Below, one piece after another: positions 46,403 through 57,519 of a stretch of DNA of 64,000 bases. Location of the stretch: assembly GCA_022702705.1 (NCBI GenBank), contig CM040430.1:75643239-75707238 (forward strand). The letters are read 5' to 3'. The notes below the pieces were generated by a model. The model saw only the letters and a program-made list of their open reading frames with translations, was not told the DNA's origin and searched no databases. Within the stretch, counting starts at the first letter, position 1; the number at the start of each line of letters is the position of its first letter. Made by a program: the position numbers and the translations under genes. The DNA comes from Papilionanthe hookeriana x Papilionanthe teres (taxonomy: Eukaryota > Streptophyta > Magnoliopsida > Asparagales > Orchidaceae).

Positions 46403-46906
46403 TGCGCACTATGTGTAAGCTTAATATTGTACGAATTTCATAAAAAAGTGTACTAAATATTCAATAATCACAGAGTTAATCTTATAAATGCAAGCATACA
46501 TATCGTTCAAGTAATACAAGGCTCTAATGGAGTCCTGGATATCGATCCCACGGGGAATATTTTAGAGGCAACGAACTAGGATTTTAGAAACCAATATAGA
46601 ATCACAACCTTGTAGTTCAAATTGCCTATTTTTCACTAATATGCAATTGTAAATAAGATATAATTTCTTTTAATAAACTAATTATTCTAATAATTAACTA
46701 CTTTTACTAGTAAAGTGAGGTTCAATAGATAAGCAAGCATCCTTCTCCTTGTTAAGAAATTTAACTGAATGGAAAATTAGAATTTGTTTAAAAGTGTATT
46801 GGGCCAAATAGGAGCATACCTATTCTTTACCATTTGGTCCAGGCATAAAGAACATTGACTAATCCTATGCTTGTTTACTGAATCTGTGGCTAGGCTGGGA
46901 GGATAC
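46403..46906 (-). mobile_element. 3' LTR of Athila element B, left part
   Basis: In reverse it matches the end half of the Athila A LTR: the blocks at 46,510-46,550 (ATCGTTCAAGTAATACAAGG, GATATCGATCCCAC) and 46,820-46,906 (AGGCATAAAGAA, TAATCCTATGCTTG, GGCTAGGCTGGGAGGATAC). It is interrupted at GATAC by Athila A and resumes at 60,203. The left boundary is approximate. Confidence 0.8.
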
Positions 46907-48457
46907 AGACCAAAGAAAAATGTATTAAGAAATTCATACCGATTTTATATTAATTTTTTATTATATTGCACTTTAAAGAAAGGTATTGTCTATGTTTTAT
47001 TGCAGGTATGAAAATTTATAGATAATGGAGCAAAAAAATGACACATGGAGCGAATCTGGAACAAAAAGTACCAAAAGAGTCAAAAGTTGAGCTTGGCCGC
47101 CGATGGCGAGGAATAGCCGCCGACGGCGTGTTTTTCCCGAGAACATGCAAATATATTATAAAGGATCCCACCGACGGCGAAATCGAGCCCGCCGACAGCG
47201 AGCCTGAGCAGTTGGCATATGTTCTAGAAGCCCACCGACGGCGCCAACGAGTCTGCCGACAGCGCCAACGAGCCCTCCGACGGTGATAAGTTCGGTTCAA
47301 GCAAGATTCATTGAATTTGGACACTTTTGAGGATGTGCTTAAGAAACCTTTGGAAATATTTCTCCCTCTTTAAAAAGAGACGAATTTAGACCAAATTTGT
47401 GTCCTTTTTTAGTGTCTTATTATTGTCTTTAGTGTCTCCAAAGTGTCATTAGTGTGTGTAAGTGTGTTCTAGAGAGTATAATAGTGAGTTTAGTTGAGTG
47501 TGTTGTACAAGAAGGAAGAGTCAGAGGAACTTTAAGAAGTCTGCTTGGGGAGAAAAATTAAGATAAGTTGTGTTTATTATTTTGTAACTTTGATTTTATA
47601 TGAAATCCAAGTTTTGTGTTATTCTTCCTATGCATTCTGAGTAGTCTTCTCTGTCTTTTTCCTTGTTTTGAGATTTTGTGAAATGGAAAATTGAATTAGT
47701 TGTGCCTAAAATATTCAATTAAAATTGTGATAATCTTTTTACTTAAATCCTAATTTACTTTTAATTTGGCCAATTGATATGTTAAAATCTCTTGATTTCA
47801 CAACTAAAGTAAACATTACATCTGAGATTTGGGGAGGTCAAAGTCATTGAAAGGAGGGTGCAAATAAATAAGGAAATATTATTTATCGGGCGTAGAATTG
47901 GAGATTTTAGAGTGACAGACTAAAATCCTCAACTCGGTCCTATAGTTTGGGTGCTGAAGTGTAGATGTTAGCCCTCAGGCTAGGGGAACGTAGGAGCTCT
48001 GAAGTGAGAGCCGGTATCCTCCCAGCCTAGCAGGAGATTCAGAAACCAAGCATAGGATTAATAAATATTCTTTATGCCAGGACCAAGGGTAAAGAATAGA
48101 AATGCTCCTATTTGACAGAATATAATTCTAACTAATTTAATTATCCATTCACTTAATTCTCTTAACAAGGGGAGAGAAACTTTTCTATATTGCAACTTCC
48201 CATTCAAGATTAGTAGTAGAATTTAGTATAACTGTTCTTTATTTATGTTTACTAGATAGTAATTTCATCTTCTGTAATTAGTTCATAATCTCTAAATTCT
48301 CTGTGGGATCGATATCTAGGACTTCATTAGAGCCCTGTATTACTTGAACGATATGTATACTTGCGTTGATAAGAGGTAACTTTGCTATTACTGAATATTA
48401 TCTTATTTTTACATATGTTAACACTTATAAATTTACACACCAACACCCCCGTGGTCA
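46907..48457 (+). mobile_element. 5' LTR of Athila A
   Basis: Matches 58,671-60,202 at roughly 90% by eye. It carries the GCCGACGGCG module with TATA (47,092-47,290), an AGTGTC-rich block (47,405-47,500), and the conserved end CCCCCGTGGTCA. ORFs across it are not conserved as proteins. Confidence 0.95.
47092..47290 (+). promoter_or_regulatory. GCCGACGGCG module with TATA box, Athila A 5' LTR
   Basis: Two GC-rich blocks flank TTTTTCCC and an AT-rich centre with TATTATAAA (47,154-47,162). RCCGAC occurs five times in 190 bases, and AGCCGCC overlaps one. RCCGAC is the core of the plant DRE/CRT site (DREB/CBF factors) and AGCCGCC of the GCC box. Use by such factors is inference. Confidence 0.6.
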
Positions 48458-48463
48458 AGTTTT

Positions 48464-48480
48464 TGGCACCGTTGTCGGGG
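48464..48480 (+). other. Primer-binding site, tRNA-Asp type, Athila A
   Basis: TGGCACCGTTGTCGGGG begins six bases after the LTR end. It differs at two positions from the complement of the plant tRNA-Asp 3' end, the usual Athila primer. Confidence 0.9.
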
Positions 48481-48539
48481 ATGTAAAGTAATTACTATAG
48501 TAACGGACTATTTTAAAATTACTTAAGTTTTAATTTATA

Positions 48540-50000
48540 TTGTGTATGCAAAAATTTGGAACCGAAAATTTAATACCTTACGATGCAGAATTAGAACGCA
48601 CTATTAAAAGAATTAGAAAACAGAAAAGAGAAATCATAAATTTAAATCAAACGGCAAATAATCCAGCAATTGAAAATACAAATCAACCGAGACCTTTAAG
48701 AGATTACGCTAACCCTACATTAGATGAAATTCACTTAACTATCCAAAACCCTAATGTAGCGGCTAATTCATTTGAGCTTAAACCTGCAATTATTCAATTG
48801 GTACAGAATAATCAATTTAGTGGTTCACCAAATGAAGATTCTAATTTACATCTCGCTAGTTTTTTAGAACTTTGTGCTACTTTTAAATATGACAGAGTAT
48901 CTAATGATGTTGTTAGACTTAGGCTTTTTCCTTTTTCTTTAAGTGATAAGGCTAGGATGTGGTTAAATTTTTTAGCACCTGGATCTTTTAGAACTTGGGG
49001 AGAATTATCACAAAAATTTCTATCGAAATACTTTCCTCCTTCAAAAACTGCTAAGCTTAGAAATGATATAACCTCTTTTAGTCGGTTTGATGGAGAATCG
49101 ATATACGAAGCTTGAGAGAGATTTAAAGATCTTCTTTGGAAATGCTCACATCATGCGATACTAGATTGGTTAATTATTCAAACTTTTTATATTGAATTAG
49201 TAAGATCTCTTAGATCTATTATTGATGCTGCCGCTAGTGGTTCATTAATGTCAAAACCATTTGATGAGGCTTATTCATTAATTGAAGAAATGGCTACCAA
49301 CAAATTTCAATGGCCTTCTGAAAGGCTAAATCCTAAAAAAAATAGCTAGTATCCCTGATTCTGATGTAATATCTATGTTAGCTTCTCAGATTGCTGCTAT
49401 ATCTAAGAAATTAGATCATTTTGGAATGAAATATTCTCCTACTATAATAAAAAAAATTCATCTGAGCAATTTGTGGATGTTCAACCTTCTTATGAAACTT
49501 TAAATGGTATTAATAATAGACCCAATAATCCTTATTTAAATTATTATAACCTTTGTTGGAAGAATCATCGAAATTTTAATTGGAATAACAATTTTACTAA
49601 TCAACAATGGGCGACCAACTCAGTAAACCCATTAGGAAATTCATCTAACCAAGGAAATTCTAATTATAAACCTTCTAATCCACATGGATTTAATAACAAC
49701 TCTCAATTTAAGGAAAATAAGTTATCAATGGAAGAATTGATATTAAATATGGGTTAGCATTTGCAGAATCAACGAAATCAGTTACAAATTCAAGGAAACT
49801 AATTACAAAATCAAGGAACTGCTATTAAAAATATTGAAACTCAACTTGAGCTTATCGCTAATGCACTTAATAACAGAATTCCTGGAACTTTTCCTAGTAA
49901 TGTGGAAATTAATCCTAAAGATCAAGGAAAAGAAAGCGATACAGTTATGAAGTGGAAAAGAATTAGAAAAAAGAGTACAAAAAGGAACATAAATTGAAAA
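48540..50000 (+). pseudogene. gag: gag, Athila A
   Basis: Typical Athila gag: RPLRDYANPTLDEI, FELKPAIIQLVQNNQFSG, PNEDSNLHLASFLELC, RLRLFPFSLSDKARMWLN, WGELSQKFLSKYFPPSKTAKLR and ITSFSRFDGESIYEA. A TGA at 49,113 replaces Trp in the EAWER motif of the family. Runs of A near 49,338 and 49,450 coincide with two frame changes. The Asn-rich region with PSYETLNGINNRPNNPY (49,473-49,757) follows. A TAG and a TAA (Gln positions) interrupt the tail, which is readable to about 50,000 (IANALNNRIPGTFPSNVEINPK). The start is the ATG at 48,540 or 48,546. Confidence 0.9.
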
Positions 50001-50285
50001 AGAGAAAGTGGAAACTAAAAAAGAAAGGATCAGCAAGATCAAGATTTAGAATATCCACTAATACCAACAAAAATTTTTGTAGAAAAACCACCACCACCAT
50101 TTCCTCAGCGATTAAAGCAACATAAAAAGGATAAAAAATTTTCTAAATTCCTTAAAATCCTGAAGAAATTAATGGTGAATATTCCCTTTGTAGAAGCATT
50201 AGAACAAATGCCCAATTATGTGAAGTTCATGAAAGATATTTTAAACAAAAAGAGAAAGTTCACAGAGAATGAAAACATTGCACTT

Positions 50286-50828
50286 AGCGAAAAGTGTAGT
50301 GCAATTATTTAGAAAAAGCTTCCTGAGAAATTAAAAGATCCTGGTAGTTTCACTATACCTTGTGCTATTGGAGAAAAATTTTATGGAAAAGCTTTATGTG
50401 ACTTGGGAGCCAGCATTAATCTTATGCCTCTATCAATTTTTAAAAGATTAGGTTTGGGAGAAGTCTCTCCTATATCAGTAACTCTTCAGTTAGCTCATCG
50501 TTCAGTGACATATCTTAATGGAGTTATCAACGATGTGTTAGTAAAAGTGGATAAATTTATCTTTCCTGTGGATTTTATTTTTTTAGATATGGAGGAAGAT
50601 AAAGAAATACCCAAAATTTTAGGAAGACCTTTCTTAGCTACTGGAAGAGCTATGATTGATGTTCAAAAAGGAGAATTAACTATGAGAGTAAATGATCAAG
50701 AAGTAACTTTCAACATTGCAAAATCAATGAAATACCCTGCTATTGAAAAAGATGATGAATGTTTTCAAAAGGAAATTCTTGAACATCTACAAAATGAACA
50801 TTTTAAAGAATATTTTGAAGATAAATAA
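50286..50828 (+). pseudogene. Aspartic protease, Athila A
   Basis: A TAG at 50,310 lies before KLPEKLKDPGSFTIPCAIG. The catalytic region is CDLGASINLMPLSIF, the form normal for Athila (D-L-G rather than D-T-G). KVDKFIFPVDFIFLDMEED and ILGRPFLATGRAMIDV complete the retropepsin fold. The domain is complete. After the stop at 50,826 the linker to RT is readable to about 51,000, where a frameshift follows. Confidence 0.9.
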
Positions 50829-50997
50829 GAAATAGAAAAAGTAGAATTATTTGAAGAAGTAGAAAATGAAGAATTAGATTATATAAAAGAAAGATTTGAG
50901 ATGTTGGATATTACAAAAAATGCTGAAAAAAATATAGTTCCATCGATTATAAAACCTTCTGAACTTGAGTTAAAAATTTTACCTAGTCATTTGAAGT

Positions 50998-52118
50998 TTG
51001 CATTTTTTGGGAAATTCTTTAACTTTACTGGTTATTATATCAGCAGAATTAAATGAACTACAAGAGCAAAAACTTTTAGACACATTAACAAAGTATAAGA
51101 AAAGTTTTGGTTGGACCTTAGCAGATATTAAAGGATTTAGTCCTTCAATCTGTATGCACAGAATTATTTTGGATAATGAACATAAACTAAGAGTTGATCC
51201 CCAAAGGAGATTAAACCCGATGATGAAAGATGTAGTCAAGAAAGAGATATTAAAATGGTTAGACAATGGTATTATATATCCTATTTTGGACAGTGCTTCG
51301 GTAAGCCCAATTCATTATGTTCCGAAGAAAGGAGGTGTGACTGTTGAAGCTAATGAAAATAATGATTTACCTATCAGACAAGATACTGGATGACGTATAT
51401 GTATTGACTATAGAAAATTAAATGCGGCCACAAGGAAATATCACTTCCCTTTACCATTCTTAGATCAAATGTTGGATAAACTTGCTACGCACAAATACTT
51501 TTTGTTTTTTATATGGATATACTGGCTACCATCAAATTCCTATTGCTCCTGAGAATCAAGAGAAAACTACATTTACTAGTCCTTACTGAATGTTTGCCTT
51601 CCAAAGGATGCCTTTTGGACTGTGTAATGCTCCTGCAACATTTCAGAGATGTATGATTTTTATATTTAGTAAATTAATTGATGATGGAATAGAAGTATTT
51701 ATGGATGATTTCTCTGTATTTGGAACATCATTTGAGGCATGCTTGGATCATCTTAAAAAATTTTTGAAGCTATGAGAAAAAATAATTAGTTCTAAATTGA
51801 GAGAAATGTTAATTTATGGTTGCAGGAGGAATTGTATTAGGGCATAAAATTTCAGAAAATGGCATGGAAGTAGACCCTACAAAAATTCAAGCTATAGCTA
51901 AATTACCACCTCTTACTATAGTGAGAGGGGTAAGAAATTTTTTTGGACATGCTGGTTTTTACAGACGCTACATAATAGATTTTTCAAAAATTACCAAACC
52001 TCTATGCCAACTTTTAGAAAAGGACAAGAAATTTGAATTTACTAAACAATGCTTAAATGCTTTTGAATTATTAAAGGATAAATTAATCACAGCACCTATA
52101 ATAGTTTCACCTAATTGA
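50998..52118 (+). pseudogene. Reverse transcriptase, Athila A
   Basis: It starts after a frameshift near 51,005 with VIISAELNELQEQKLL. RT motifs are in order: IICMHRI-type region, PVR-equivalent segment, a TGA at 51,392 (Trp position) before RICIDYRKLNAATRK, a frame break near 51,505 at the DGYTGYHQIPIAP box, RMPFGLCNAPATFQRCM, and the catalytic box FMDD (51,700-51,711). A TGA at 51,773 and a frame change near 51,815 precede the thumb and connection (VLGHKISENGMEVDPTKIQAI, FFGHAGFYRRYI). The catalytic aspartates are intact, but the gene is broken in several places. Confidence 0.92.
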
Positions 52119-52492
52119 GAAAAACCATTTGAACTTATGTGTGATGCTAGTGATTATGCTATAGGAGCTGTTCTTGGACTAAGATATGATAAAATTTTTA
52201 AAGTTATATACTATCCTAGTAAAACTCTTAATAATGCTGAAATTAACTATATAGTTACAAAAAAAGAGTTATTAGCAATTTATATGCTTTGGATAAATTT
52301 AGATCTTATTTAATTGGAACTAAATGTATTGTGTATACTGATCACTCGGCTATTAAATATTTAATGCAAAAGAAGGATACCAAATCAAGATTAATTAGAT
52401 GGATATTACTGATGCAAGAATTTGATTTTAAAGTAATAAATAGAAAGAGAACTAATAATCAAATTGTGGATCGCTTGTCAAGATTAGAATAA
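52119..52492 (+). pseudogene. RNase H, Athila A
   Basis: A TGA at 52,116 leads into EKPFELMCDASDYAIGAVL with the first acidic residue. The frame changes near 52,290. Then come MDKFRSYLIGTKCIVYTDHSAIKYLM and FDFKVINRKRTNNQIVDRLSRLE, where DRLSRL is normally ADHLSRL, so an alanine-aspartate context is altered. Only one RNase H is present, as expected for Athila. Confidence 0.88.
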
Positions 52493-52639
52493 TGTGAATT
52501 ATCTGACACTAACAATGAAATTACAAACAGTTTCCCTGATGAACAATTTTCTAATATAAATGAGTGGAAAATACCTTGGTATGCTGATATAGTTAATTAT
52601 ATTGTAAGTCATATTTTACCACCTATGTTAACATTGCAA

Positions 52640-53842
52640 TAAGAGAAAAAATTCATTCATGAGGCTAAAGCATATTTTTTGGATGAACCATATTTATATA
52701 AGCAATGTAGGGATCTTATTATTAGAAGATGTGCGCCTTATGAAGAAACTGAACAGATTATTCAAAAATGTCACGATTCTGATTTTGGAGGACATTTCGA
52801 GACTGACAAAACTGCACATAAAATTTTACAAGCTGGATTTTATTGGCCTACTCTTTTTAGAGATGTTTATAGATATATCAAAACTTGTGATAAATGCCAA
52901 CAAGTAGGTAATATATCTAGAAGAAATGAAATGCCTCTAAATTTAGTATTAGAAGTTGAAATTTTTTATGTTTGGGGATTAGATTTCATGGGACCATTTA
53001 TTCTTTCATTTGGAAACTCATATATATTAGTTGATGTTGAATATGTTTCTATGTGGATTGAAGCACAAGCTTTACCTCTTCGTGATGCTAAGAGTGTTTC
53101 AAAATTTTTAATGAAAAATATTTTCACAAGATACGGAATGCCGTGAGTGATTATCACTAACGGAGGATCCCATTTTATGAATAAATATATTCAAAGATTG
53201 GTAGAAAAATTTAATATTATTCATAAAATATATACTGCTTATCATCCACAGACCAGTGGATTAGTTGAAGTTTATAATCGAGAAATTAAATGAATTTTAG
53301 AAAAGACTGTAAACCCTAGTTAATTAGATTGATCCACAAGACTAGACACTACATTATGGGCATACATGACTGCTTATAAAACTCCGATTGGAATGACTCC
53401 TTACAGACTTATTTATGGAAAGACTTGCCACTTACCAGTTGAATTAGAGCATAAAACATATTGGGCGATTAAAGAATTTAATTATAATTTAAAAGACGCC
53501 GGTGAGAAGAGATTGTTGCAGATGAATGAATTAGATGAATTATGAAATGAATCTTATAATAATCATAGAATCTATAAAGAGAAAATGAAGATATGGCATG
53601 ATCAAAAGATTAACCAAAAGAATTTTGAACCAGGACAAGAAGTATTGTTGTATAATACAAGGCTAAAATTATTTCCTGGGAAATTGAAATCTCGATGGTT
53701 AGGACCTTTCACTATAACTCAAGTATTTACATACGGAGCTGTTGAAATTGATGATCCGAAGACTGGAAACAGATTCAAAGTAAATGGACATAGATTAAAA
53801 CCATATTTTGAGGGTAAAAGACAAAATTTAAAGAGGTTTTAA
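52640..53842 (+). pseudogene. Integrase, Athila A, second catalytic Asp lost
   Basis: The zinc domain is HDSDFGGHFETDKTAHKIL...CDKCQQVG (52,774-52,910). Core: LDFMGPF (52,979) keeps the first Asp. The second reads ITNGGSHF (about 53,155) instead of ISDGGSHF, so Asp became Asn. The Glu is in GLVEVYNREI (53,266). Stops: TGA 53,144 (Arg position), TGA at 53,291, TAA and TGA near 53,322-53,333, and TGA near 53,544. The C-terminal module SRWLGPFTITQVF and VNGHRLKPYFEG closes the polyprotein at 53,842. Inactive by both residue loss and stops. Confidence 0.9.
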
Positions 53843-54083
53843 TGCTCAGTCAACCTGATTAACACCTTGAATAGGTCGGGCTGACGACGTTAAACCAAGC
53901 GCTTTATGGGAGGCAACCCATAATTATCTTTATATGCAATAATATATCTATTTGATTTATTAATAGTTTGTGGTATGAATGAATTCTACTACTCGAATTT
54001 ACCCTTATGATTTTCACGTTAATTGGATCCATAGAAAAATTTGAAACGCATTCGGACCAGAGCGAAACTGAGCAGTTTTTGCC
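53843..54083 (+). other. Conserved post-integrase segment with hairpin, Athila A
   Basis: GGTCGGGCTGACGACGTTAAACC and the following GCGCTTTATGGGAGGCAACCC are, from memory, almost invariant in Athila elements. TTATGGG (53,904-53,910) and CCCATAA (53,917-53,923) form a perfect 7-bp stem with loop AGGCAA. No ORF is present. Confidence 0.6.
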
Positions 54084-54194
54084 TTGGCCGCCGACGGCGA
54101 GATCAAGCCCACCGAAGGTGAGTTTTTCCCACCAAGTTCAGTTTTTGTTATTAAATAATCCCACCGACTGCGAGATCGATGCCACCGACGGTGA
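54084..54194 (+). promoter_or_regulatory. Internal GCCGACGGCG module 1 (before the first env-position ORF)
   Basis: Same order as in the LTR: GGCCGCCGACGGCGAGATC, a second GC block, GTTTTTCCC, an AT-rich centre (TTATTAAATAATCC), then CCCACCGAC and GCCACCGACGG. RCCGAC occurs three times. It lies 145 bases ahead of the ATG at 54,340. A promoter role is inferred from its likeness to the LTR. Confidence 0.55.
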
Positions 54195-54339
54195 GTTTTT
54201 CGAGTGGACGGTTTAGGGAGTTATTTTGACGGTTTCTGGCAATTCTAAGTTGTTTTAACTCTTTAAAAACTCCTAGAACTCGAATTCTAAACTATCTATC
54301 ACCTAAAAACGAATTGAAACTCCACCAAAACTCATCATT

Positions 54340-55520
54340 ATGGCATCCAATCACCCTGAAATCCCTAGATCTCGAGAGTTCAATAGAAGAAATATTATCA
54401 GTTGCGAGGCCCACCGAATCTTCAATAAGGTAATGATGAAAAAGAGATTGATCAAGGAATGAGGATTCATGAATCGAGGATTGGAGAATTCGACTATGCT
54501 TATTGAAGAGATGATTGTGCGACGACGTTGGGAAGTACTGTGCTATACCACCTCTGCAGTAGTCATCACAGTGGTAAAAGAATTATATTCCAATCTACAT
54601 GGAAGCAACAACGAAGTCGTTTATGTGCGAGGTAGATGGGTAACTTTTACTCCTTCTAGAATTAATGAGTTATATTTGATAGAGAATACACCCGTTTGCC
54701 ACTACTCCAACTTTGTCCCTACAAGGAATAATATGAATGAAGTCTATCGTTACTTGACTGATGAAGTGGAAGATTGGGAAACAAGAGAAAATGGGTATGT
54801 TAGTTTTTCTGCATCACTTCTAAACCCCTTTTCTAAACATTGACACTTCTTTATTTCTTCAAAATTGTTACCCACTATGAGAGTCAATAAAGTTTCTAAG
54901 GTGTGTGCGATTCTATACTATTGTATTCAAGCGGAACTACCTATTGATGTTGGTTCGATTATTGTGAAGTCTGCTTTAGGCCTGATTGTTCATGGATCAA
55001 TTTATGGGCTTGGACATCCTTCTAGAATTTTGGCACTCTGCGGTCAGTACCAAGATTCATATGAAGCCTGGGAGAAGGTACTTCTGCCTTGGAAACCTTT
55101 AGATCCAACATATATGTTTCCTACACTAGATGATGATAACGATGGAGCCATTATTGTGGATCAAACATCTCAGAGATCTTTTTCAATTAGGCCCTTGATA
55201 AAACTGACATGATCTTACGGAAACTCAAAGGACTGGAAAATGAGGTAAAAAATATGATGACTTTAATTAATAATATCTCTGACTTATTTGATCATATTGA
55301 CTGGAGGATGAAAGAACACTTCGATCATTCTGGACATCTTGACGCTAGTTTCATACGGCTCATGAGAAAAAAAGGATGGATAGAAGAATATTCTACTGAA
55401 GAGTTTCCTTACAGACCCTTACAATTTTTTTCATTCATTTACATTCAATGGGTGATATCAGAGATGAATTTAGCACTGATCCTGACGTGTAGAAGACGTT
55501 CGTATCTGCTTATGTGTTGA
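54340..55520 (+). pseudogene. Env-position ORF, first copy, Athila A
   Basis: ATG at 54,340 (MASNHPEIPRSREF). A TGA at 54,460 and a TGA at 54,841 (Trp position) interrupt it. The conserved part is RRRWEVLCYTT, VKELYSNLH, VYVRGRWVTFTPSRINELY and later PIDVGSIIVKSA with GLGHPSRILALC. This resembles the 'putative plant transposon protein' domain (I recall PF20167) often found in Athila env-position ORFs. A frameshift near 55,205 leads to a coiled-coil-like tail (LKGLENEVKNMMTLINNISDLFDHIDWRM). It is a paralogue of the second copy at 56,353, at low identity. No clear signal peptide or membrane segment is visible, so a true envelope role is unproven. Confidence 0.75.
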
Positions 55521-55886
55521 ATTAGTTTGAATTTAAATTTGTGTAATCTACACTTTTGTTATTTTAGATTTCGATATTTGATCTCAGTATAGATGAGATT
55601 ATGCATAGTTTGTTTGTTTTCAGCATTTTGAGTGTTGTGGTTTGGATTGCGACGCTGAATTTTATGTATTAAGGTTGAGAAAATACCTTGTTATAATGTT
55701 GTGTACGAATATTTTAAACACTTGGATTTTATATAAAAATTATGATATTTTGTGTTGTGTGACTTTATTTGAATTAAAATATTATCTAATCACAGTAAAA
55801 TATGTTTAAATCGATTAATCGGACGTTAACGAGGTGAGAAATGAATTAAAAATTACAAAAATTAAAAAAAATTTAAATTTTGAGAA
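55521..55886 (+). other. 3' flank of the first env-position ORF
   Basis: Noncoding. Words such as CAGTATAGATGAG and CGACGCTGAATTTTATG resemble 57,650-57,705 after the second ORF, so the duplicated unit includes this flank. Confidence 0.5.
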
Positions 55887-55998
55887 AGCCCGCCGACAGC
55901 GCCCTGGATACCGCCGACGGTGGCTTTTTCTAGAGACTTAAGCCTATTTGAATTAATTAGCCCACCGATGGCGAGATTTTGCCCGCTGACGGCGAGGA
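55887..55998 (+). promoter_or_regulatory. Internal GCCGACGGCG module 2 (before the second env-position ORF)
   Basis: GCCCGCCGACAGCGCC, ACCGCCGACGGTGG, CTTTTTC, an AT-rich centre (TTTGAATTAATTAG), CCCACCGATGGCGAG and CCGCTGACGGCGAG. The block order and spacing match module 1 and the LTR. RCCGAC occurs twice. Confidence 0.55.
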
Positions 55999-56352
55999 CC
56001 CAAAAATAGCTTTATTTGACCGGTCAACCGCCACTATTCATCGTCCCCTACCTCTAAACTTTGAAAGAACCAACCTAGGGCTTAACAGATCTTGTATTTG
56101 GAGCATTTTCAACCCATTTTGACGACAGATTTCATCTTCCATTGGTAAGAGCTTCACTCCCATGCAAAAATTTTTTATTTTCACCATGTATTTCTTCAAC
56201 ATTTAAGAATTTTAGAAAAATTGAAATATGGAGAAAATAGTTGGAAGAAATTCATTGAAATCATTTTAGATTACTTTAAGTCACCTTTGGAAGCCATTCT
56301 AGTATTATTTTGGAATTTAGTTGAGATTTTTTTAAATTTCATAGATTGAGAA
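55999..56352 (+). other. Leader of the second env-position ORF, possible intron
   Basis: Noncoding. CATTG|GTAAGAG near 56,143 is a good donor, and TTTCATAG|ATTGAG at 56,342 a possible acceptor just before the ATG at 56,353. The sequence between is AT-rich. Splicing is only suggested. Confidence 0.35.
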
Positions 56353-57519
56353 ATGACTCCACAACAAAAGAGGTGACTTAACTTTGACGAGACTCAATTT
56401 GTAAACGCTAAGGTTTAGTTAAGGTATGACTCTATCATCAAAGTGAAAAAATGCATCCAGGATAAAGTTTTCAAGAATCCGGGAGGAGAAGTGGACCAGA
56501 CAATTAAAGAGCGAAGATGGGAAAATTTTTATTATTCGACAAACAGAGTTGCAGTAGAAGTTGCAAAGGAATTTTACGCTAACCTGACTCAAATAGAGGA
56601 TGGACCTATAAAGGTTAGAGGAGTTTTAGTTTATTTTAATGCTTATCAGATAAATTCTTTCTACGAAGTGCAAGATCCTCATATCAGCGATTATGAGACA
56701 TTTGGAACAATGGAAGGACCGCTGGAGGATGTGATTAACTTTCTCACTGATGGGAAAGGGACTTGGAAAAGGAAGCAGCGTGAAAGGGCAAACTTCCCTC
56801 TTTCTATGTTGAATGCAACCTCTAAGGCTTGGCACTATTTTGTTTACTCTACTTTTCTACCTACTTATCATCATAGTAAAGTTTCATGGGATAGAGCAGT
56901 TCTGAATTTTTGTATTCAAAACAACAAAAGTATAAATGTGGGAAATATTATTTATAAAAACATATTAGCCATTGGAAAAAGTGAAACAGGAGGAGGACTA
57001 GGACATCTTGGTCTGATTTATGCACTCTGCCAGTTGTCTGGAGTAGAGGCTGAAGATGATGAGGAATGGGTTGAGCCTATGAAACCCATTACAAAGGCTA
57101 ATATAAAGACTTATGAATCCCACGAAGGATGGAGATCTGGGACTAGGAGCTCTGCACCTTCGACTAGTAGGGATCTTCCTTCTACTAGTTATGAACCTCC
57201 TACCTATAGCTCTCCAACACTTTATGACTTGATGAATGAACTGACTCTGCAGTGAAAAAGTTTTGAGAAGATTGATGAGAGGTTGGAGCATATAGATCAT
57301 AGGATTGGAGGATTAGAGCAGAGACACGATTATGACAGTGAATATCTCCAGAGGCATTCTGAGTTTGAAATAGCTTACTATGATGCTGAGAATCGCTATA
57401 GGAGAGGGGAGCTTGATGTTATATTTCCTCAGTGCCCTCGTTATACTCACTACCAGCCTACGCCACCTGCTAAACAAGGAGATGAGGATATAGTTTGGGA
57501 TTTTGATGCTGAAAATTAG
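56353..57519 (+). pseudogene. Env-position ORF, second copy, Athila A
   Basis: ATG at 56,353 (MTPQQKR) with TGA at 56,374 (Arg position, CGA to TGA) and TAG at 56,416 (Gln position). From 56,443 a 270-codon open frame carries the same domain: KERRWENFYYSTN, AKEFYANLTQ, KVRGVLVYFNAYQINSFYE, NATSKAWHYF, NVGNIIYKNIL and GGGLGHLGLIYALC. A TGA at 57,253 splits off the tail, a coiled-coil-like FEKIDERLEHIDHRIGGLEQ, ending at 57,519. It is closer to the Athila B ORF (62,825-63,984) than to the first copy. Function unknown. Confidence 0.8.

Noticed and set aside
47016..47324. Arg/Pro-rich ORFs across the GC-rich block of the Athila LTR
   Set aside because: Open only because the GCCGACGGCG repeats lack stops; they are not conserved in the second LTR.
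50403..50450. Athila protease D-L-G-A-S as an inactivating mutation
   Set aside because: As far as I know this is the usual form in Athila elements.
54340..57519. Envelope glycoprotein genes
   Set aside because: Only the position matches env. I see no convincing signal peptide, membrane anchor or cleavage site, so I call them env-position ORFs.
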